Shown piece by piece: positions 21,870-36,394 of a stretch of DNA of 64,000 bases. Under the pieces are notes generated by a model, which worked only from the letters and a program-made list of their open reading frames with translations, was not told the origin of the DNA and did no database searches. Source of the stretch: Saururus chinensis (Eukaryota; Streptophyta; Magnoliopsida; Piperales; Saururaceae); the NCBI GenBank assembly GCA_035235625.1, contig CP141142.1, positions 25,182,995-25,246,994 on the forward strand. The letters run 5' to 3'. The translations under genes were made by a program, and so were the position numbers. Position 1 is the first letter of the stretch, and every line of letters starts with the position of its first letter.

Positions 21870-24800
21870 TGTCACGACCCGGATTTTTAAAAGCATTTTT
21901 AAATAGCACGAACGGTAAGTAGCAAAATTTTTTTTTCTTTAAATACAAAACAAACCATTCGATTAAATATCCAGGTCATGATAACTAGGGTTCACAAATA
22001 CAAATATCAAATCATACGATATTATTTAATGCATGAAAAATCATAAAGACCAGCTCATCCATCTAAGTACAAGTCCATCGTCTGTCTAAAAATAAATAAT
22101 AAGTTGACTCTCACACTTAAGGTACACATACGTACCGGAGTTACAGAAACGCGGAAACCTCTTGTGCTCGCCTGTCTTGGTCTCACTTGTCGTCACCTAG
22201 AGAATCTGTAGTAAAGCAAACCAAACAACAACCACAACCACAATGGAACATCTCTGCCTACAGGAGAAGAGCTTCCAAAGAACAAAAGGTTTTATTAATA
22301 TTTTTTGGATCAGGCCAACATCACCCGATGTTAGTTGCCTACATACTCATCAGACAACATCCCCAATGTTTCTAACAAGATCGGATCTAGACATAGTTCT
22401 GCCTAGAAACTACTCTATCCTAAGAAGCATAGCATCATACATGCAATGCTTAGATATTTTCAAACTACATTTTAGTAAGTTTTTTAACCATTCCACTTGT
22501 CTAATTAACAAACAATATCAAACATTGTTATTGATTATCTCACATCCCTTATTCGATAATTAAAACTATCAAATCTGCAACTCGGAGATGACTCACCCCT
22601 CAAGAAATCCCCAAACAAAGTACTCCAGCCTTGGAGTGGACTGCTTAATAACAGCTTGACCCAAATCCCTAGGGCTCTCAATAGCTTGCCACGAATTTGG
22701 AGAAGAGGATCCCAACTGTGCTCATGGACACAGATTGGCGAAAAGCACAAGCCTTCCATGATGCTCATACAACTCCGCTTTTTGTACGTACTAAATAGTC
22801 CTGGGAAGACCTGTGGGAGACCCACGGTAAAGACCCTCTGGTCAATACCCAAACCGTCGTGGCGATGAAGATGCATATTGCAATCTCCACCTTCCCAACA
22901 CTGGGAGAAAATGTCTTATAAGACATTACTAATATATCCATAGAAGCCTTAGGTCCTTATGACCATTGACTCCCTCATACATTTGAAACTTAGACTAGAT
23001 TATTTTCATCCAGTCAAGTAACCACTCAACCATGTGGGTCCTCTTCACCTTGTGAATCGGCCCACTAAATAACTCATCCACTGAGCTATGACTCAAAGAA
23101 CATCCCAAAATCACCCTCGGTTCATTAACCAAGGTCAAAATCTATGTCAGGGCCCTGTTCACTCCATGAACTGGTCCCAACCCTAAAGAGGGTATTTTAG
23201 TTATTATCTTTATTAGGTGTTCTCCCCTCAAACCAACAACAACCCATGCCTCTTAATTAATCTTCATTAATCTTAAGTTACTAATATAACTTAAAACATC
23301 AATATCAAAGCATGCATCAACATAATCAACATAAATAACATGCATTCACACCAGTGCATAAAGAATGAATAAAGGCCCATTGCACTCATTTGCAGGGCTA
23401 GGGCTCATCTAGTTCAAGCCCAAGAGTGTAAACAATTCTAACACATCCCGCGAGTTACATATAAAACACTCTAGTCGATTGGTGCACTTGGTTGCAGACA
23501 CATGAAATACGCTGCTTTAAACCTGAGAATTAGGGTTCTACCCCTTATTTCCCCTAACATTGTGACCCGACAAGGTCTTCGTGTCACTTATTGGTCATGC
23601 TCCTTCCTTTTGCAGTCATTTATACGATACCCTAACTCTTGATTCACTAGGTCATCTGTTTCGACAGAAACAGAATATATTGCCCCTAAGGGCGTTAGGG
23701 TAATTTTACTACTTAGGGTATGATACCCTCCCTTGGGTCATTTTAGTTATTTTACTACCCCTTTATTGATTTAAATCATTGACCGCTCACAAGGCTCCAC
23801 TCTCAGACCGACTCACGCTTCCATTCACACAAATGTGGGCGGGTCCACTCAAAGGGTATTTTTGTCATTTGGTTTAAGGCCTTAATGATATCCAATGAGT
23901 CCAAAATTAGGGTCAAGGGTACTACTTGACTTCATGGACTCTGTGTAATTTTCCTGGCATGTGACGGGGTCGTGAACCCCTTAAACCGACCCAAGTTTTG
24001 ACTAACGGTTTACTATAAACCCTAAGGGCAAAATGGTAAATTAACCACTCACTAGGATTTTTCTTCACTAAGAGATTTGGCCTATAATTTTATAACCCAT
24101 TGGAATCTCACTGAGAATTTTCTCAATTTTTAAATCAACTCCTAGGTCCTTGGACCAGGGCCCCGAAGTCGGGTAAATGGTTCTCACACGATGATTTAAC
24201 TACTGAGGGTAAAAAGGTTATTTCACAATCTCTAGGATTTTTCCCCAATCGAAACTCAGTCAGAATAATCCCAAACCTCTCTAGGTCTAATAGTAATTTT
24301 CTAGGATTCTTTTGACACAATTAACCCCCTGAACCGGACCCAGTTTAGGGAATGTATATTATTTTTTCTTTTTAAAACTCGGGCCGAATGGGTTGGTTCA
24401 CCTTGTCTGGCCCGGCCCGAAACAGAGCCTGATGACCCGCTAGGTCGTCTTCCTCACAGCCTACCAGAGACCGACTAGATTCCGACCAGCCCAGCCTCGC
24501 CGCTGTCCGGTGGCCGGCTGACGCAAAAAGGGGCCTTTCTTCCCTTTATTTCTCTTATTGCTCATGCGGCCGGGCTACTGCAGTGACAGGGCGCCATGGC
24601 CGATGATAGGCCGGGCTCAACCGGGATCGCCTTAGCCCAGCGATTCTAGGAACCCGATCCCTCTTCCTGCCAGCGGCTACCCACCTCCATCCGGTGGCGG
24701 GTTTGTTCTCAATTTTTATTTTTTATTTTTTTGCACAACAACCCGACGGCCTGCAGCGGCAGTTTCACTGCCACCGCCAAGTCCGCCAGAGTCAGGGCTA

Positions 24801-25463
24801 CCGTGGCCAGAGCCATGGCCGCCACGGCAAGGGCCAGCGACCCCTTTTCTATAGTAATTCCGACGATTGAATACTTAATGAACAGTATTTATAGAAATAT
24901 GCAGAAATTACTATAATTTTCATTAAAATTAATTAACGACATTTTGATCAGTCTCAATTCGAAATCTTACCTCTAAGGTCGAGTTGTTGTTGATCCACTG
25001 CCGCTAACACTTCACCAGAAAATTCACTTTCCTTCACCGTCCAAAAAGCTCCCCAATCGGGCAAAAGACAGCCCCAAATTGTGCCCTCAGAAGGCCTTTT
25101 ATAAGTATGGGATTAGGGCCCCTAATCCCATGAGAAATTAGGCATCAAAAACCCAATTTCAGAACAGTAATTGATCAGGCCCGCATAGTGACTTAAACGG
25201 AAAATTCGTACGTTTAATTCGGGTAAACGGGTCTTGTACGATATGTTCAACTTCAGACGGTCGTATCTCCCTCATCCGAACTCCGATTCACGTGTTCTTG
25301 GTGGCGTTTCGAAGCTCTTTCTGTCTACTTTCCATCCCAATATATATATCAGCCACCAAATCCAAGCATTGATTAATTTATTCCAACGAAAAGGTCAAGG
25401 GGTCTGGCACCCTAATTTCCACGTGTACGACTTCAGGAATTTAGAAAATTCCCGGACGTTACA
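21870..25463 (-). mobile_element. Complete L35 solo LTR, 3594 bp, TSD CTCTC
   Basis: Read on the minus strand it starts TGTAACGTCC at 25463 and ends GGTCGTGACA at 21870. A 5-bp duplication CTCTC flanks it (21865-21869 and 25464-25468), the size made by LTR-retrotransposon integrase. There is no gag or pol between the ends and no second LTR beside it, so it is a solo LTR left by LTR-LTR recombination. Features shared with copies A and C: palindrome and TATA box, splice-donor-like site (24970-24969), acceptor-like site (22207-22206), and a GC-rich block at about 24380-24850. Confidence 0.93.
25097..25129 (-). promoter_or_regulatory. LTR core promoter: palindrome plus TATA box (L35 copy 2)
   Basis: Minus-strand TATAAAA at 25103-25097. 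Upstream is a near-perfect palindrome, GGGATTAGGG (25109-25118) and CCCTAATCCC (25120-25129), with a 1-nt spacer. It lies 360 bp from the LTR's 5' end. Confidence 0.6.
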
Positions 25464-25468
25464 CTCTC

Positions 25469-26300
25469 ACACTATAAAATAAACTTCCCATTACTCTCAA
25501 ATGAGTGTATGTATATGTGTGTGCATTTTTACTTGTCAAAAACATTTCTTGAGTCTAATGTTTTGCTTCACCTTCACCATGTAATCTTCAGCAATACTGT
25601 AACTCAAAATTATATATCATTGACATTGTTTTGATCATAGAAATAAGTCATTACTCTATATATGATGAAATATGTCCTTACGATGGCTAAATAAGAACCA
25701 TAACAATTTAACAAGGAAATAACAATTAATAATCGCATCTCAAGTTTTACCTTAAACATAAAAGTAAAAAGGTTGACTAAGTTTATGGCAACATTAAGGA
25801 GATCTCCATAACTCCTCCAACTGTATACACTCCGCAAAACATCTTCAAACTCTTATTGGATGCTATAGCCCATTCCATTTACACCATGAAGGCAAGGCAC
25901 ACAAAAACTCATGGACCCAAGTGGTTGAGATTCTTTATGTTCTATGATTATCAATGAGAGTTTATTATGCTTCTAAAATTAGCACAATGCCTCTAGCCCA
26001 AATACCTTGTAAAGATAAATGACTACAAAATTTGACCTTGATTGGTCAAAACTAACAAAGTGGAATTTAATCTACTACTAGTGCAAATTAAACTATCAAG
26101 CATACAAAAACAATCAAACAACATTTTTTACATGGAATCCCAAATTGAGAAAAACTGCAGTCACCCAGTCTCTTTAGCTAAATCAATGCACTACGAAGTA
26201 AGACCTTATAAGACTCAAACTACAAACATCTACCCAAACTAGAAGTCTCTTCTATAGCTAGATGTTGGCCACCAAGACACCTCCTTGATGCTACATTTTA
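25469..26300. other. AT-rich DNA without a gene
   Basis: This continues the sequence interrupted by the L35 insertion at 21870. I see no coding frame and no clear repeat ends. Confidence 0.4.
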
Positions 26301-27196
26301 CCAATTAAAGCCCTTTTCAATTGTGTTGTTGAAGCATCTTCAAGATCCCATTATGAACAAGCCTCCTCAGCAACTTGTGTTATGGTTGTGATTTGTCTCT
26401 AATCACTCTTCTTTGATTTATAAAGTGTTTATGAAATAAAATACTCATCTTTCATTGATTTTTTCTCGATTATGCAAGGTAATTTAGGGAAGAATTTAGG
26501 AAAAAAACCCTCTTTTTTTTCTCAACTTTAAAAATTTTCTTCCCCTCTTCTCCAATTCATCACAAATATGTATTTTAATAGTCTTCTAAGCCTAGTAAGG
26601 TTTCAATATTCTAATAAGAAAGAAACTGATTCCGAATTGACTTAAATCAAATAACTAAGCACACAGTGATCGATCATTCCACTCAGTGATCGATTATTCC
26701 TTGTTTTGTTCGAATTTAGACACTCAATCGATTGATCCTTTCTAAGAATGATCCTTTAAGCTTGTGATCGATTATTCACGTTACTATAATTGACGAATGT
26801 ACTACCAAACAATTTGTTCTCCAATTAGATGATCAAAAGATCTATTGTAAAAAAATCAAAAATAATTTATGATAGGTTAATTGACTATCAAGGACGATCG
26901 ATCGCTTTTGAACATTAATTACATTTTTGTCCTTTTTTGTCTAAGATATATCTAAGTGTTTGTGCATATGAGTGTGTGTATAATTCACCTTTAAGGCTCT
27001 CAATTTGTTATGTCTTCAACCTTGAAAATCAGAACTCGTTAGCTCCTCTTTTTCAAGTTTATCAATTCCAAAATTGACTTTGATCACCTCACTAATATTT
27101 ATCATATTCCTAAGACTTAAAACATATGCCCATTGGACATAGTTTTGTTTACCAAAATCAAGCTAATTACAAGACATATACTCATATGTTCTAACA
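26300..27196 (-). mobile_element. SIRE-like copia 3' LTR remnant
   Basis: Read on the minus strand it begins TGTTAGAACATATGAG at 27196, with a purine-rich tract directly outside it. The first 130 bp (including AACAAAACTATG) resemble the repeat ending at about 58126. SIRE/Maximus LTRs commonly begin TGTTAGAA. The other boundary is a guess. Repeated TGATCGAT/AATCGATC motifs lie at 26660-26900. Confidence 0.5.
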
Positions 27197-27211
27197 ATTT
27201 CCTCCTTTGGC
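27197..27211 (-). other. Polypurine tract of the SIRE-like element
   Basis: Minus-strand CCAAAGGAGGAAAT lies immediately before the LTR start. This is where the plus-strand primer of reverse transcription sits in this family. Confidence 0.5.
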
Positions 27212-27889
27212 TATTTTGTCACGACTCTACAAGTTATGAAAATAAAAAATCACAACTCATGACAATATAGTGTACTGACTTTCAACTTGTACAAAAACAT
27301 ATACTTGACACCCTAAGACTCACTAAGACCATTTAGAATTGATCTTGGAAAGCTTTGATTATGTACTTAAGCTAGACACTTAAACAAAAATCATTTGCAC
27401 AACATTGCTCAATTAAGTATGAAGTAAGCACAAATAATGTAATTTTCTATAATTTCTTCTCCCTTTTTTTGTCTCAATTAATAAAAAGTGAACCAAAATA
27501 GAGAAAATAACATTAAAGCTCACATGTCAAGCAAAGATCCATGAAGACATATAAAAGATAGAAAATAGAAATATCCAATGTCTCAAAAAAACTTCATCCA
27601 TCAATTATACATCAGTTCATAATAGAAAAACCCAAAGTTTCTTGATTTTTGGTTTACTATCTTGATATTTCATATAGGTTCTTATTGATTTCTTAGGCAA
27701 TCTATTTAAGTTGTAAGACACTCAATTTACCTTAGTGTTAAATTTGTTTATGACTTGTTTACTAAAGTTTTTTAGACTGTACTTCATAGCTTGAATTTGT
27801 CTAATTAAGGAAGACTTATGATTTTCTTGCTTGTGATGTCTCTTCATATTTTAGATTTTAGACTTTGATTCCTAGGAATTTATTTTGGT

Positions 27890-28490
27890 TTTGTCATGTG
27901 ATCATCTTTCCTAAGGTGCATGTGTCCTTAGCCTTTACAAACTTAGTCATATTATTAGACTTTCTAGAATTAATCTTATTAAATCTCAGTCCCCTTATCA
28001 CTACAATATAGTATCATGCTCATCATCTTATCCAAATTTCTTGCCCTAAAGTGAAAGATTTTAATTTTTTATTGAGAGATTTTTAAATCATAATCTAGAT
28101 CTTCAATTTTTTTTAAAAATGACTAATTTGTCTATGCTCTCCCATGAACTTAATTCTTTAAGAATTTTATCTTATCTAATAGAATACTTTTCTCCGATTT
28201 GAAGACATTAATTTCTTTATTAGTTGACACAAGTTCATTCTCTAAATATCTAGATTTCTTCATCTTTTTCTCAAGTTCACTCTCAAAGTTTGAACATCTT
28301 TCTTTATTGATTTATTATTTTCAGTCAATTGAAATGTTTCTATAGAAATTAATTCAATTGTCTCCTTATTTTATTTGACAATTTTTACTAACTTTTTACA
28401 CTTTTTACTTGATTCAATGGCTTGTCTAAAAAGACTTTCAACGTCTAAATCCTCATCTTCAATAGAAAAAGAGTTAGACATGATGAAACA
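27890..28490 (-). pseudogene. SIRE-like Gag C-terminal remnant
   Basis: The minus strand reads, in broken frames, a Ser/acidic-rich start near 28484, a charged coiled-coil-like stretch, then a NLDKM...DKG pattern followed by TKFVKAK near 27930. That order resembles the region after the zinc knuckle in SIRE/Maximus Gag proteins. Many stops and frameshifts are present, and pol is deleted between this point and the polypurine tract at 27211. The assignment rests on a weak but ordered match. Confidence 0.35.
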
Positions 28491-28849
28491 ATCAAATACA
28501 AGAAAACAAGTTCTGGCAAATACACGACATCACCAAATACACACTTTTAGTAAGATGAACAACTTTTAATACAACCAACTTAAGATATGTATGCAAAACT
28601 TGATATATATCTTGATTCAATAGTAAATTTTAATTAAAATCATTAGCTACTAATTGAGAGTTTAATATATTTCTAATTGAACTAGTGGATTACTGGATTG
28701 CTCTTAACCCTAGTAGTACTTCAACAAGTAAGAAATTAAGAGTTTTAGCCTCTTTTGTGTAAGAATTTATTTTGAAGCAAAAATAATGAAAATCTAATCC
28801 CTACACACATTTATTATTATTTTAATCATCAATCAAACCACAAATCATG

Positions 28850-29710
28850 CATGAACACACAAGATTTTTATGTGAAAACTCCAATTAAGGTAAAAAACCA
28901 CAGTGACCACTCTTGACCTAAAATCAATGCACTAGCAAATAAGACCTTACATGACACAAGTAAACCACCAACCTCTTGTGAAGACTCTAACACAAGCTCC
29001 TTCTTTGTTTAAATCTCTCTCTTCTTTTGTTGCAAGTCTTCAAGTATTCTTTCTTTAAGCCTTAAAACTTTTTCCTCCTTAATTTGTCTTCATCTTCTTC
29101 TAACCTCTACAATCAATCTCCTCTTAATTATAACTTTAGCCTTGAGTCATCAATCTCCTATTGAACTTGGTTGACACTCTTTAGGTTTTTGTGTGTGGCA
29201 AACTCTCCTTTAGTTGTGTGTCACCAAACAATTACTATTAAGACTAAAGTCTTAAGCACAGTGATGATATTTTAGTTATTTACCTAGCCCTTATATAATA
29301 TATTAAGTTGGTTTAAGTGTTAGACTAACAATTAGAAATAAACGCTTTCTTGGAATGCTTAAACTAGGCAAGTTACATAAGCAACAATTGATTGGTCACT
29401 GTTCTAATTAAGGTAAAACTCCTGTAGCGATCAATCTCTTACTTTGGCAATTGATCGATATACACTTAGCCGAAATTTACACTATTTGATTCAAGGGCCG
29501 ATCAATCGATAGATGCAGTGTATTTTGTAACAATCAATTGATGCACAATAATTTTTCACATTTTACCCTATTTTTGCCTTAAACTTCAAGAATCACTTAA
29601 ATTAATTATTCCCACGTAAAACTAAGCAATTTGTGTACGTGAGTGTGTGAAAATAAACTTTTTACTTTTGACAGTTAGTTTAGTCTTCAATTGTAATGCT
29701 CAAGAAATTT
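28850..29710 (-). mobile_element. Possible 5' LTR remnant of the SIRE-like element
   Basis: The stretch at 29380-29700 has the same motif order as 26640-27060 and 57600-57960 (TCGATTGAT clusters, then GTGTGTG..., then TTCAA around a CTTCAA.C.TG core). That fits a diverged LTR upstream of the Gag remnant. No clean end or primer-binding site was found. Confidence 0.3.
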
Positions 29711-29739
29711 TAACACATTTTTTTAAAAATTTGTGGAAT

Positions 29740-31560
29740 TTTTTTGTAATATAATGCCTATAAATCAGGAAAAATGACAAAAATTGATATAGGTGATGAC
29801 AATTTTATAATTTAAAAAATTATACAACCATTTATCCCATAAAATTTTATTTTTCAATTATCATACAACCAAACTAAACATTCTCAGGCATAACTCAAAA
29901 ATAAAGGTACAAATAAATCACCATGGCCATGGGCTTAAATACAAATTCATGTTAGGCATCCCTAAGTGCAAGTCCCACAAATAGTCCAAAGTTTAATCCA
30001 ATATACAAGTTGAGAAAGTACAAACATTTAAAATTTATCTCACCCAATACATCAAATCATGGCAAAGTAATAAAGACACATAGTGAGGCAAGGGTATTCT
30101 TAAGCCATTAGAAATCAATCCACCCACAGAAACAAGCATCCAACTCTAGGAGCTCTCCATCAAAAACCTGCAAAAGCCTCCAGATTATATCGGGCTAGAA
30201 TGATGGAGAAAATAAGTATTTTCATACTCGGTAGGAAAGATCTAATTAGTGAACTCTATAAGTCCATACACATGTGTTCAACTTAACATAAAGCAAAAAG
30301 ACATACAAGCACAATAGAGTCAAATAATATAACAATAATGCACAAACACATACTATCTTATCATTCTTACACTTACAACCTTACTCATACCATTCTTAAA
30401 CTTACAGTTTTATTCAAATATTCTTACAATCTTACTCGTACTATCTTACTCAAATTCTTACAGCTATACTCTTGCTTATAATCTTACAATTATAGTCTTC
30501 CTCAGAATCTTACACTTACCGTCTTGCACAAAATCTTACAAAATTACTCAGAAACAACATACTTTCTCATAGTACACATACTATCGACAAATAAAACTCA
30601 TTACAATTAATAGGCTTGAGTGTCAAAATAGAAAAGAATGTCACTGGGCATCACCTTAACCTCCAGGGAGTAATTATACACCATGGACTTTTTTGAAAGC
30701 AAAGTACACCCATGCTCATGGGGCAAAGGATCAAACATGTAAGAACAAATTCATGATACTAGTTACCTTAGCATGCAAACACTCATATATTAGGGCCTTA
30801 CAGTGCCAACTTAGAGTCATACAATGTCTACTAATGGCAAAAATAATACATGGCTACTCTTGGGTAGAATCTTATAGCGCCATGTATAGGCTAAATCTTA
30901 TAGTGTTGACTAAGGGCAGAAACATACAATGCTCTCAATAGAGCATCAAATGTCTGAGCTTAGTACAACACCAAGAAAATACTAACAAACCATGCAATGC
31001 TCTATATAAAGCATTAGATGTGTGGGCTTAAATACAACACCAAGACAAATTGCAATGACAGTAAACAAAAACTTTAAATTTTTTGTCTCTGCGTGTGGGC
31101 TTCTATTTTCTAGCCGTTGTGGCCTTTGGCCGTCATCCCCTGTCTCCAAGCCTACCTGGCACTGGCCAATGCCGACTCCTCACCGTGTTTGGGTGCTGGT
31201 TGGCACTGCCGCTACTTACAGAGCTGGTTTTCTTTTCCTATGTTTTCCATCCGATCTCACTAGTTTGCTACAGATCTGCCGCTAAAAGACGTTGACGGTC
31301 ATCTATAGGGTCAGATCTCGAACCTTTGCCATCGGGTGGAATGATTTCTGGCCTCTTGGGCTACCAGTGGCGGAATTGCACAGTAGCCAAGATTTTTCCT
31401 CGCACTGTGCACTTTCCGATCTGCCCCTTATAGGCCACGCGCTCCATTTTGTGGCCAGATCTGACATGCCCGTCGTCAAGCAGAGTGTTTTCCAGAATTT
31501 GGGACGTCGGTGAGCTTCATCGGACAGCGACGGGTGAACACCATGGGAATTCATGAGAAA
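29740..31560 (-). mobile_element. LTR remnant related to solo LTR E, inverted
   Basis: Several landmarks of solo LTR E (47874-51182) recur here in reverse order and orientation: a GGCCATGGGC stretch (29930; E near 50910), CTTAC/GTAAG-rich imperfect repeats (30360-30560; E near 50370-50460), CAGTGCC/GCACTGTAAG-type repeats (30795-30990; E 50030-50120) and a GC-rich block (31080-31540; E 48230-48960). The ends are degraded. Open frames in the GC-rich block have no recognisable protein similarity. Confidence 0.4.
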
Positions 31561-32567
31561 TGCTTAGCCGACTAATTATCAGAAGGTTCAAAAACAAAAA
31601 TTAATTCGTTGAACTCCTCAGATCTCAAATTCACAATGTTATCATATTAGATTTATGCATAATTTAAATTTAAATTAAGTAATTTGTGCTTGTACAATTA
31701 TGCCCAGGAATCTTTCAATCTTATATTTTTTTGCTAACCAATCAAAAGCTAAGTCCGTTCCAAAAATCAAGTTTGTTAGGCCAAGAAACTTCACTTAATC
31801 CGTCCATCTCATAGTCATAACTCACCATACCACATATCCTTACATATTCATACATTCTTTGCCATCTACCTTACGGCCAAATCATCTTACTCAGAAATCA
31901 TCAAACTAAGCTCTTTCATCCAACTTCAATTATCACCCTCTTACTAAAACCTTACTTATTGTTTTTATATTTTAATTCATTATATGTACATTATGTTTTT
32001 ACAATTATGCTACCAAATTTTATTATCTTACAATCCCCCAAAACACTCAAAACCCTAAGTCTACTCACTTATTGAAACCCCACCATACAATTCCAACCAA
32101 GCAATCCAATCCAATCCTTGCTAGTCAAACTTACACCCTTTGACATCTAGCATACAAAAAAAAATCCATCTCCAAATCCACATAAAACCCCTTTGTCACC
32201 ACTTACTTTCCATTGCACAAACACATGCCCATCACCCATACTTATATCCTCAATGCTTGCATTTATCCAACACACGTACACATATTTGTCATTCATATGC
32301 ATTACATCCTTGTAATTCATCATAAAGCTTATTGTTATACTCCTCAGTCACCATATAAACATACATATGGTCCTTATACATAGAACATATTTAAAGCTTA
32401 CATACGTGGCATATGCATAATCAAACATACCATATTTCTACATTTTCCCCTTTTACATCATGCAATTAGATCATTATTTAACATCCAAAGCATTAAATCA
32501 CAGAATCCTAACATGTTGTTAAACATTTAAAGCATGTTATTATGAGATTACGAGTTCAAAGTCCCCT
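31561..32567. other. AT-rich DNA without a gene
   Basis: Rich in CATA/CACA words, no coding pattern. It is the insertion target of G1; the base run CCCCT at 32563-32567 would be the left half of the G1 target duplication. Confidence 0.4.
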
Positions 32568-35500
32568 TGTAACACCCGCGGTTTTTAAAATAAAATTCTA
32601 AACCTTTTAAATTATAACATTGTAGAGTAAATTACTCAAGAAAATAGTAATGATGATAAGTATTAAGGTAAGGAAATTATTATTTATTTGAAGGTTGAAG
32701 TTTCATCGATAAACCGCTGGCACGTCGATGAACTCGCCTCTGAAACAATGTTTTTAATGTCGATGACATTCAACATGTTAGTGAACCAACCAATGAAATA
32801 ATAAATCCTATGTTGGTGACATTTGATGTCTTGATGGACCTGTCGATGAAGCCGTAATATTTATGTCAGTAGGGCTCATCACATTGGTGATGCTAGAACC
32901 AACTTATTGACGATTGTGAAACTATAATTGAAGCAGTTTCAAGCAGTTTTTGGAGTTTGTTGTGCACCAAATTTTAGTTTCGAGACTTCCTTATAAATAC
33001 ATTTGATGAATCTTTAATTGAAAGGGTATGGCTCTCCAAATTTGGGGAGTTCAGCGGGTTAGGGTGTGTGAAGGAAATGGAAATGAATTTGTGGAGATCT
33101 CTTCATTGTTTGTTCAGAGATCATATTGCTAACCTTAAACTATAATGCTATAATAAGAAATGCATGTTTGACGGATGATTGATAGAGTAATATGTATGTT
33201 ATGGTTGATTTGAGTCATGATGTACTGAAATAATGTTGAATTAAATATTTTGAAATCTTAAATTACAATCCTATTTTGTTGTATTTACATGCCTAAATAG
33301 GCTTCAACAAGATCCAAGTTAAAGATGAAGTGAAACCCAACTTCCTAAACCTATTCAAGGGTTAAGAATGGACTCTTAATGGTCTAAACATGCATATAAT
33401 TGTTGAACACATCTATGTGGACCCATTGGATTTTATAGTTCCATCAAGAGAACCAAATTTGGGAAGAAGTTAATTTGGACAAATTGATACAACCTCAGTA
33501 TTTTTGCCATATCATTCTATATAAAATTCAGATTGATATCTTCTTTAGCTACAATCCTTATTTCAAGATGAAATTCACAATTTCGAAGATATATGAGTCA
33601 AATCTGACATGAAAAAGGATAGCTAGTCAATTAACCCGAGGCCTACATGGAGGATCTTTTCAATAGTTGTGACTTATATACGTAAATAAAGATAACGAGG
33701 ATGATTGGATAACTATAGAAAGACTAAATGATACTTATTTTCTAAATAAATCTATGATTTATTTGATTGATTTAGAATTTAATTATTGTCAAAGAAGCAA
33801 CTAATCCAGCAATCAATTAAGAAGTAATCAAGGGATGTGATTGGACCTTCCCCTTAATTTGAAGCTACCTCTTCCACTTCTATAAAAAGAGGGGTAAATG
33901 TGGGAGAGACATCATCTCCTCCTCTTTGGAGCTCTCTTCTCCTATTTTTCTTCTCTTCTTTTGTAGTTTTTACTTTTAAGTTTTATTGCAATGACTTGCT
34001 AAGCCCTCTAGCTAGGGCTAGAGGGGTGATTTGTAACAATCTAATGAAGTTCTATTCATGTTTCATCAATGGGTTCAAGTAAGTATTAGTTATTTAAAGT
34101 GATGATTATTTAATATTGTTCTTCTTCCTGTTTCTCTGTGATCTTAATACATAAGATGCTTGAAGGCTCTCCTTTTTGATCTTTTGTAGTTTTTATGCAT
34201 AGAACTTTTGAAAAAATAATTCTTTTTTTCCTTCACCTATCTAAGTATTCCCTATCTTTGTTTTTGCTTTTAATGTCATATTTTTTGGTTAGATAGAATC
34301 TTCATTTGATTATAACTGAGATAATATGACACATGGAGAACGTCACTAGATGTTACAATGATCCTTAATGCTTTAATATTTTGTATTATTGAATTTCATC
34401 TTAACACTTTCATTGCCTCAATATTCTTCTACTTTCCCTCTTAATTTTTTTTACTCTTATTTTTTAATCATTCTGATAGTCACATAAAGGCAATCATTGT
34501 GGATTTGTCCTTGCAAGACTACATCCACTTTTACACTTGCAAGTAATATAACACTAAGTTTTTGTTCAAATTAATGAATAAATAGTTTAGGTGTAACAAT
34601 TCATAGTTGAGTGAGATGCTCTATTATTATTTTTGAATGTAAATCTCGTATGGATAACTTATGTTAAGTTGAAAAACATCATTTCATTCTCTTCATGTGA
34701 TAATTGAAGAATGATTCTAATCAATTACATTATTAGATTTTATAAGAGAAAGTTATTTTGATGGTCATAGGAAAGTGCTGCAACTTCCTGTTCATCGGTA
34801 GAGTCATCGACGTTTCGATAATGCTACTAATGTGGGAAGAAGAAGATGATAGAATAGTGTTGGTGAATTGATGATACATCAATGTATTACTGGTCAGTCA
34901 CCGACAGTGACGTTGACGTGTTGATGAGGGCATTGGTGAGAATGATTTTCTTATTTCATTCCATTGTCGGCAAGGGGGGTTTCGATGTATCGATGAGGTA
35001 CTAATGGTCATCGTTGACTTGGGTGATATGTCAGTGAGTCCACTAATAGTAAGTCAATTTTTGGTATTTTAGCAAGAAGTTGCTATAAATGTTAGCTCAT
35101 ATTATGAGAATTAAAGGCATGTTATTCTATGTATGAAATTACAATTATATGTAATGATGTTATATACTTTGTGTATGAATATCCTTATAATAGATTGCAC
35201 CCCAAGATTGATGTTTTTTTGCATATGAGGTCAAAATAACCCTTAGTGCCTTGACTTTTCCAGTGAGACTTTAGCCACATCGATGGAAGGGGGTTGGTAT
35301 GAAAACAGACCAAATTCTGTGGCTATCTAAAACTGGGAGTTATGTAGAACCACTTAGCTCGGGAGTTGTGTTCAAATGGACTAGAGCATTAAAAGATGAC
35401 TAATCCTACGTAGCGCAATATAAGAGGTTTTAATGATAATGAAAGTTGGAACTTCAACCACTTGGGTCCATGAGCCCCTGTTGGCCTTAGCTTCATATCA

Positions 35501-36394
35501 TGGATGGGGCAGGTAGACTTCAGACTACTTGAAGTTAGAATTCAAGCAGCTCATAATCTAGTGAGGCAAGACTATACTCCAAGACAATGGCTACCATGTC
35601 TTAGAGAATCTTTGACTTACACTTACGAAGTCAGAGACTTCTAAGTGAGAGTCACATTATATCTGAAAAGATTGTTGAAGCATGCTTAATTGTTACACTA
35701 TTGATGTTTTGAAATATAATTGTAACACCCCATGTTCTGATTACGCATAAACCGAGGGGTTAAGGGTAATTATGTAAATTTTAGTTAAATTATAAGGGTA
35801 TTCAAGGGATGGAATTCTAGTATATGAGTAGAGATGAAAGTAATGAGCATAACGAACTGAATAACACACAAAACAAAGATTAGGAGTGAAAGTCACGACT
35901 TCAGGAAGCATGCCACATGGGTGGGACCAACATATAAAGGTGTAAAATAATCTACGCATGTGCAGTCTAGTTTTGAATGGCTCGTCTATATGAGCCCATT
36001 GGTACCAATAACATGCGATTCCGACTTCGGGGTAAGAAGATATTGCATTTTTAAGTTTTGAAAAAGAAAAAAGAAAATATTAATAAATTGTTGCCACGTG
36101 ATAGTGCGAGAGCCGTGCGCGCCATGCGGCAAGGAGTTAGATATGACTAACGCACATCAATCTTATCTGACGCACATCAGACATGTGTATGACACATGAC
36201 GCATGTCAAACAAGCATCAAACACACATTAATTCCGTTATGTTATAAATACATTGGTTCTTCAGTTGGGAAAACATTATGAAATTTCTTTTCTTCGTTTC
36301 TCAGTAGTTTTAAGTCTGATTCGAGTTGTTCAAAAAGCGTTCTTAGCTAATTCAATGGTGTTCTACACAATGGAAGTGCTCATTCCTTGAGTTG

